A DNA stretch of 64,000 bases from CADCVW01 sp964251385 (GTDB taxonomy: Bacteria > Pseudomonadota > Alphaproteobacteria > Sphingomonadales > Sphingomonadaceae), in assembly GCA_964251385.1 (NCBI GenBank), contig CAXUJK010000006.1:62001-126000 (forward strand), written 5' to 3'. The position numbers and the translations under genes are program-made. The notes under the pieces were generated by a model that saw only the letters and a program-made list of their open reading frames with translations, did no database searches and was not told where the DNA came from. This document shows, piece after piece, positions 59,514-64,000 of the stretch (the stretch's first letter is position 1; each line of letters opens with the position of its first letter).

Positions 59514-61171
59514 TCGCGCCCCGCCATCCACCTGAGCAGATGATCGCCCGCCATCGGTTCGGCAAACGCATAGCCCTGCAGCGTGTCGCACCCGATCAGC
59601 CGCAGCAGTTCCGCCTGCGTCTCGTTCTCGACGCCCTCGGCGACCGCCATGCAGCCGATGCCGTGCACGATCTGGACCACGCCCTGCACGATCGTGCGCG
59701 CGGACTCGTTCGTGTCGATGTCCCAGATCAGCGATCGATCGATCTTGATGCGGTCGAGCGGCATTTCCTTCAGGCGCGCCAAGTTCGAATAGCCTGTGCC
59801 GAAATCGTCGAGCGCGATGAGGACGCCGTCGGCCCGCAGAGCGGCGACTTCGTCCAGCATGATGCTGTCGAGCGCCATGGTCGCGGTCTCGGTGAACTCG
59901 AGCTCGAGCTGGCTGAGGTCCGCGCCCGCGCTAGCCATCGCCTGACGCAAACGTACGAAGAATTGTGAACGATCGAGCTGCCGCGGGGACACGTTGAGCG
60001 CGAGCCTTGCCGTGATCCCGGCCTTCCGCCAGCGGCTGAGCGTTTCGCCGACCGCATCCACGACCCAGTCGCCGATGTCGACGATCAGCCCGCATTCCTC
60101 CGCGACCGACACGAAGCTGCCTGGCATGCGCAGGCCGTCGCGTGGGTGGTGCCAGCGCAGAAGGGCTTCCACCGCGACCAGGTCGCGCGTGCCCGGGGTC
60201 ACCTGCGGCTGAAAGTACAGCTCGAATTCGTTGCCGGTCAGCGCGGTGCGCAGGTCCCCCTCGGTCCGCATGCGCGTATCGTATTCGCGGGCCAGCGCGT
60301 CGTCGTAAACGCACACCTGCCCGCGCCCCGCCGCCTTGGCCTGGTACATGGCGACGTCCGACGAGCGCATCAGCACGGCCAGGTCGCAGCCGTGGTCCGG
60401 ACACAAGGCAACGCCGATCGACGCGCCGACATGGACGCTGTGCCCTCCGACCTCGATCGCCTCGGACAGCGCGCTCAGCACGCGGCGTGCGATGCGGGTC
60501 GCGTCATCGGGCGTGTCGAGCCACGGGAAGAACAGGATGAACTCGTCGCCCGCCAGCCGTGCCACCAACGGAGTGGGGCGTCCGCCCTCTCCCGCCTCCA
60601 GCCGTGCGACCGCGCCCAGCCGCTGCGCGACGACGACGAGCGCCTCGTCGCCGCGCGCATGGCCCAGATTGTCGTTGATCGCCTTGAACCGGTCGAGGTC
60701 GACGAACATGAGCGCGGAGATCGTCTCCGCCGCGCGCGCGTCCAGCCGCTTTTCGGCTTCCTGGCGGAAATGAACGCGGTTGGGCAGCCCGGTGACGGGA
60801 TCGTAGAGCGCGACCGCGTGCGCCGCCTCGATGCTGCCGCGCACCTTCGCGAACAGGCCGTCAACGGCAAGGCCGACCGCAGGCATCGCTTCGTGCACGA
60901 TCTTGGGCGCGGGCGTGGTCATGTCGCCTGCGCCCACGCCGAGCAGCCGGTCGACGAGCGCGGCATTGGCGCGCGCGGTGCGGCTGTTCGGACGCTCAGC
61001 CGCGATCCAGCATACGAGCAAGGCGAAGATGCCCAAGCCGACGCTCGCGACGATCTTGTGGTCCGCCTGGGTGAGAAACAGCAGGGCCACGAGCGAGAAG
61101 AGGAACGACGATACGCCCGCCGCCATGGGGAGCAGCCCATTGCCGATCCGCTGCGCGGTGTCGTTGGTCAT
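59480..61171 (-). CDS. GGDEF-EAL domain protein with two membrane helices
   Basis: 563 residues for cyclic-di-GMP turnover. Two N-terminal helices (12-34 and 40-57) anchor it with little or no sensor domain. The GGDEF domain reads AGDEF at 207-211, a change tolerated in some active cyclases. The EAL domain has VEALLRW (335-337), LEFTETATM, DDFGTGYSNLARLKEMPLDRIKIDRS and AEGVE, so the phosphodiesterase side looks complete. It probably acts as a phosphodiesterase or a dual enzyme; which dominates cannot be told. Confidence 0.9.
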   Translation of the reverse strand: MTNDTAQRIGNGLLPMAAGVSSFLFSLVALLFLTQADHKIVASVGLGIFALLVCWIAAERPNSRTARANAALVDRLLGVGAGDMTTPAPKIVHEAMPAVGLAVDGLFAKVRGSIEAAHAVALYDPVTGLPNRVHFRQEAEKRLDARAAETISALMFVDLDRFKAINDNLGHARGDEALVVVAQRLGAVARLEAGEGGRPTPLVARLAGDEFILFFPWLDTPDDATRIARRVLSALSEAIEVGGHSVHVGASIGVALCPDHGCDLAVLMRSSDVAMYQAKAAGRGQVCVYDDALAREYDTRMRTEGDLRTALTGNEFELYFQPQVTPGTRDLVAVEALLRWHHPRDGLRMPGSFVSVAEECGLIVDIGDWVVDAVGETLSRWRKAGITARLALNVSPRQLDRSQFFVRLRQAMASAGADLSQLELEFTETATMALDSIMLDEVAALRADGVLIALDDFGTGYSNLARLKEMPLDRIKIDRSLIWDIDTNESARTIVQGVVQIVHGIGCMAVAEGVENETQAELLRLIGCDTLQGYAFAEPMAGDHLLRWMAGRDQRGMRAITAA

Positions 61172-61266
61172 CGGCCGCGCATCCTGGCGTGGAGAGGTAG
61201 CGCGGCAGGGTTAAATAAAGGTTGGAATGGAGGGTATCGGCGCGACGCGCTCGACCTCTTACCTTG

Positions 61267-61336
61267 GTTCCCCGGCGAAGGCCGGGTCCAGCCTTTCGCA
61301 ACCGCCGAGGCTGGGCCCCGGCCTTTGCCGGGGAAC
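61267..61336. repeat. Nested palindromic repeat
   Basis: GTTCCCCGGC at the left pairs with GCCGGGGAAC at the right, and inside them CCAGCCT pairs with AGGCTGG; two small GGC-gaag-GCC type hairpins are also possible. It lies between the GGDEF-EAL and smr genes, a type of dispersed intergenic element often seen in sphingomonads. Only one copy in this window. Confidence 0.7.
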
Positions 61337-61343
61337 TAAGTGC

Positions 61344-61865
61344 TCAGCCTGCTCGCCGCAGCACGATGTACAGCGCCCCTGCCCCGCCATGACGTGGCGC
61401 GGCGTTGCGGACGGCGGCGATGTGCCCGGCATGGCGGGACGCGTGCAGCCAGTCGCCCACCGCCGCACGGATCGCGCCGCGGCGTACGGGGGGCTCGCGA
61501 TCCGTGGGCGGGCGGCCAGTGATGAGGAGGACCAGTCGCGCCCCACGCCCGATCGCGCGCGCAAGCCCCGCGTCGACTTCGTCATAGGCGGTCTGCAGGC
61601 GATGGCCGTGCAGGTCGATCGTCATGTCAGGCACCGCGTCGCCGCGCGTCAGCTTGCGATCCCAGCTGCCGTCGAGCGTTGTGCCTGGGATAGGGCGGGC
61701 GGTGACCCGGACAGGCGCGAGCGCGACCGTTCTGGCCGGAGAAGTAGGCTTTGACGGTGCCGGTTCGGCGTCTTCCACTGGCCGTGCGGGACGGGCGCGG
61801 AACGCGCGAACTTCCCGCGTTACTTTCTCCCAGAGCGCGGCTTCCTCAGCGCTGAGCGCGCGCAT
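61344..61865 (-). CDS. Smr/MutS2-family domain protein
   Basis: 173 residues with a C-terminal Smr domain: TIDLHGHRLQTAYDEVDAGLARA, LLITGRPP and HGGAGALYIVLRR. The first 90 residues are variable and proline-rich. Smr proteins may be nicking nucleases. ATG 61865 starts within mltA (20-base overlap). It may also be mis-started: the earlier frame to 61934 is mltA shadow. Confidence 0.9.
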   Translation of the reverse strand: MRALSAEEAALWEKVTREVRAFRARPARPVEDAEPAPSKPTSPARTVALAPVRVTARPIPGTTLDGSWDRKLTRGDAVPDMTIDLHGHRLQTAYDEVDAGLARAIGRGARLVLLITGRPPTDREPPVRRGAIRAAVGDWLHASRHAGHIAAVRNAAPRHGGAGALYIVLRRAG

Positions 61866-63057
61866 CGCCGCTCGCCCGCATGCCTTGCGAACGAAGGCGC
61901 GCAACCGTTCCCTTGGGCAACAGGACCAGCGCATCGCCCCGCGCCTGCATCCCGCCCGCGATGCGCTTGGCCTCCTCGCCCGCGCCCCAGAACGTGTCGA
62001 AGCGATTGGCCCCGCGGATCGCGCCGCCCGTGTCCTGCGCGATCCACAGCCCGGAGGCTTCGGGCTTGTCGAGCGCCAGCAGCACGGGCGCGCCGTACGG
62101 CACGAACTTCGGGTCGACGGCGACCGTGCCGCGCCCCGTCACGGCGACGCCGATCGAACCCAAGGGCCCCGGTCCGGTCAGCTCGCTGAAGAAGATGTAG
62201 CTCTTGTTCTCGTTCATGACCGCGCGCCCGGCTTCGGGGTTGGCGCGCAGCCAGGCGACGATCCCCTGCATCGACGTCTGGCCCGGCCCGAGCAGCCCGC
62301 GTTCCTTGAGAACGCGCCCAATCGCGATGTACTCGCGCCCGTTCTGCCCGGCATAGCCGATGCGCATGACCCCGCCGTCGGGCAGGCGCAGCCGCCCCGA
62401 ACCCTGGATCTGCAGGAAGAACAGTTCGACCGGGTCGGCGGCCCAACCGATCTCCAGCCCCTGGCCGGCCAATGCGCCCGCGTCGATCGCCGCGCGGTCG
62501 TGGTAGAGGACGTGCGCGCCCGTCTCGTCGACCCGCCCGCGTCCGGCCGTGCCGTCGGCGAAGGTGCCGCGCACGAGGTCGGGCGGAACGCGGTAGATGG
62601 GAACGTCGAAGCCGGGCGCACGCACGCGCGATCCGGCGATCTCGGGCTCGTAGTATCCGGTCGCGAACGCCTTGCCGTCACCGATGCGGACAAACTCGAA
62701 ATATTCATCGAAGAAGCTTTCCGCGACATCAATATCGCGGCTGACGACGTCGCGCGCCTGAGAGCAGGCACCTTGCCAATCGGCGGGCCGCGTCAGCCCG
62801 GTTTCGTCGGGGCGCTTGAGCAGAGTCGGGCAGCTCAATCGAAATGCGTCAAAGGCACGCTGAGCGGCATCAGCTTCGACGTCCACGGAGCTGGCCTCGA
62901 CGAGCGACACTCCCGCCGCGAGCGCATTCGCAGGCGAGGGAGGTGCCATAGGTAAAGGCGGCGGCTGCGTCGGAGCGGACGTCACCGGTGCGACATCGCC
63001 GCGACCAACGCATGATGCCAAGAGCATCAGCGCCAAAGCCGATGCAGACCGCATCAT
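61846..63057 (-). CDS. mltA: Membrane-bound lytic murein transglycosylase A
   Basis: Lipoprotein that cleaves glycan strands of peptidoglycan. From ATG 63057: a short signal peptide with lipobox LLASC near residue 15, then a MltA domain (EFVRIGDGKAFATGYYEPEIAGS, FFLQIQGSGRLRLPDGG) and the 3D domain with SLWIAQDTGG-type sequence (ASGLWIAQDTGGAIRGANRFD) bearing the catalytic Asp. In-frame GTG at 63069 is an alternative. The end overlaps smr. Confidence 0.94.
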   Translation of the reverse strand: MMRSASALALMLLASCVGRGDVAPVTSAPTQPPPLPMAPPSPANALAAGVSLVEASSVDVEADAAQRAFDAFRLSCPTLLKRPDETGLTRPADWQGACSQARDVVSRDIDVAESFFDEYFEFVRIGDGKAFATGYYEPEIAGSRVRAPGFDVPIYRVPPDLVRGTFADGTAGRGRVDETGAHVLYHDRAAIDAGALAGQGLEIGWAADPVELFFLQIQGSGRLRLPDGGVMRIGYAGQNGREYIAIGRVLKERGLLGPGQTSMQGIVAWLRANPEAGRAVMNENKSYIFFSELTGPGPLGSIGVAVTGRGTVAVDPKFVPYGAPVLLALDKPEASGLWIAQDTGGAIRGANRFDTFWGAGEEAKRIAGGMQARGDALVLLPKGTVARLRSQGMRASGDARAQR

Positions 63058-63090
63058 CGACACGATCACACCTCGGCCGCGCAGTGGCGT

Positions 63091-63738
63091 TTACGCAACG
63101 TCGTCGGTCTCGATAAGCAGCCAGTTGAGGTCGGTCGCGTCGAGGTGGCGGCCGAACGTCCAAACCTCGTGCGTCTGAACCGCGTCCGTCATCGTCCCCG
63201 CGACGACCGAACCGTCCGCGTCGCGCGTGATGGCCGCGATGTCCGCGTCGAAGCGTACGCCGATCGTCGCCGTCCGGCCGTTCAGCGACGCGCCGACGAT
63301 GATCGCATTCTCGATCGCCACCAGCCGATTGTCGAGCACGTGTCCCGCCGTCTTGCGCTCCGCGATGGCCGTGGAGAAAGCCGCGCGCACTTCCGTATCG
63401 ACGAGGTCGGTCAGCGCCTCCTCGTCGCCGCGCCAGAAGGACTCCAGGATCATGCGGTACGCGCCCTGCGCGCCTTCGAGGAACCGTGCGACGTCGAAAT
63501 TGGCGTCAGCGCCGGAGATGGCCTTGATGCCGCCGGCCGCCGCGGGTTCGAACACGTTGCCGCCCGCCGCCTCGTTTTCGACGGTTTCGCCGGCGGGCGA
63601 GATCTTGCGCATGTCGACGCGCGGCTCCGCGCCCTGGACGATCGGCTGCTGCTCGTGTCCGGTGCGTTCGCCGAGCACCTGGTACAGGCGCAAGCCCACG
63701 AAGACGGCGATCATGGCCATGATGACGATCGTGATCAT
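63091..63738 (-). CDS. Tim44/TimA-type putative adaptor protein
   Basis: 215 residues: one N-terminal membrane helix (ITIVIMAMIAVFVGLRLYQVL) and a Tim44-like domain (FLEGAQGAYRMILESFWRGDEEALTDLVDTEV, later FDADIAAITRD). The domain is related to mitochondrial Tim44 and is found in alphaproteobacteria. ATG 63738 has GGAGG five bases upstream; the frame to 63864 is upstream noise. Tim44-mltA-smr is a usual alphaproteobacterial neighbourhood. Confidence 0.9.
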   Translation of the reverse strand: MITIVIMAMIAVFVGLRLYQVLGERTGHEQQPIVQGAEPRVDMRKISPAGETVENEAAGGNVFEPAAAGGIKAISGADANFDVARFLEGAQGAYRMILESFWRGDEEALTDLVDTEVRAAFSTAIAERKTAGHVLDNRLVAIENAIIVGASLNGRTATIGVRFDADIAAITRDADGSVVAGTMTDAVQTHEVWTFGRHLDATDLNWLLIETDDVA

Positions 63739-63933
63739 TGATCCTCCGAAGTGCAGGCGAACGCTTTCGGTACGCGACGCGCGTGGCCCGGCCAGATTAC
63801 ATAGGGCGAGCGTGACGGCTTTGAAAGCGCTTGTCCAGCACGCGCCGCGCACCCCAAGCGGCATTGCGCACCCCGAACCCCGCTGCTAGTCGCGCCAACT
63901 TCCCCTTCCATCCACACGAACAAGGTTTGCCAA

Positions 63934-64000
63934 ATGGCCTCGCAACCGCCCATGACCGACGACGACGCGCATCAGAACGGGTCGGGTGAAAACGGGGGCA
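63934..64000 (+). CDS. secB: Start of a gene running off the window, probably secB
   Basis: The ATG at 63934 with AAGG nine bases upstream opens a frame (MASQPPMTDDDAHQNGSGEN) that is still open at the window edge. It is too short to identify by sequence. secB often sits divergently beside the Tim44-like gene in alphaproteobacteria and has a polar, disordered start, so secB is inferred from position only. Confidence 0.45.
   Translation, partial: MASQPPMTDDDAHQNGSGENGG

Noticed and set aside
61206..61222. Possible CtrA site near the GGDEF-EAL start
   Set aside because: Only one TTAA half-site is present; the second half does not match.

Overview
The window is a piece of a high-GC alphaproteobacterial chromosome, most probably Sphingomonadales (Sphingomonas-like). 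The signs are the order nuoA..nuoN-birA-coaX-rnj-DUF1467, the zapA-6S RNA-formyl-THF cyclo-ligase block, DUF2842 and Tim44-type proteins, GGAAC-N16-CGTT (EcfG-type) promoters and DUF11 surface proteins. No phage, insertion sequence or CRISPR array was seen. Coding density is very high: no gene-free stretch exceeds 300 bases (the longest are about 195 bases at 39141-39334 and 63739-63933), and many gene junctions are ATGA, GTGA or TGATG overlaps.

Layout: 2-2676 holds gltX (cut by the window edge) and gltA, followed by a secreted unknown. 3289-7348 (minus) is a four-gene operon of an Hpt-like protein, a membrane protein, a DUF2336 protein and a PAS/HATPase kinase; both phosphotransfer proteins lack the histidine that should be phosphorylated. 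Divergent from it, 7430-10291 is a 953-residue membrane-anchored coiled-coil protein. 10299-29402 (minus) is the complete respiratory complex I operon nuoA-N followed by birA, coaX, rnj and a DUF1467 gene; three unrecognised genes sit in it between nuoD/E, nuoE/F and nuoF/G. 29463-39140 (minus) carries suhB, efp, a DUF1697 gene, an M23 peptidase, an L,D-transpeptidase, thiE and a glycolysis/pentose phosphate block (tkt-gap-pgk-fba).

39335-40813 (plus) is a small coiled-coil gene, zapA, 6S RNA, the cyclo-ligase and DUF2842. A WGxxGxxG protein with a consensus EcfG promoter, tRNA-Asp and an AI-2E family transporter follow on the minus strand. 42684-50189 is a surface-protein locus: three secreted DUF11-type proteins (the first broken by a one-base frameshift), a 1548-residue secreted protein with an outer-membrane-like C-terminus that appears cut short, and the 3' remnant of another DUF11 gene abutting tRNA-Leu. 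50336-52193 holds a lipoprotein esterase and a DUF4142 protein, transcribed divergently with EcfG-like promoters.

52194-64000 carries comM, a PGPGW-type protein, the rpmH-rnpA-yidD-yidC-engB operon (rnpA start problem), a glutathione S-transferase, a cupin, dapE, a GGDEF-EAL protein, smr-mltA-Tim44, and the first codons of a probable secB. Three families of palindromic intergenic repeats are visible (12237, 21393/30269, 61267). All product names come from recognising protein motifs by eye; no database search was made.
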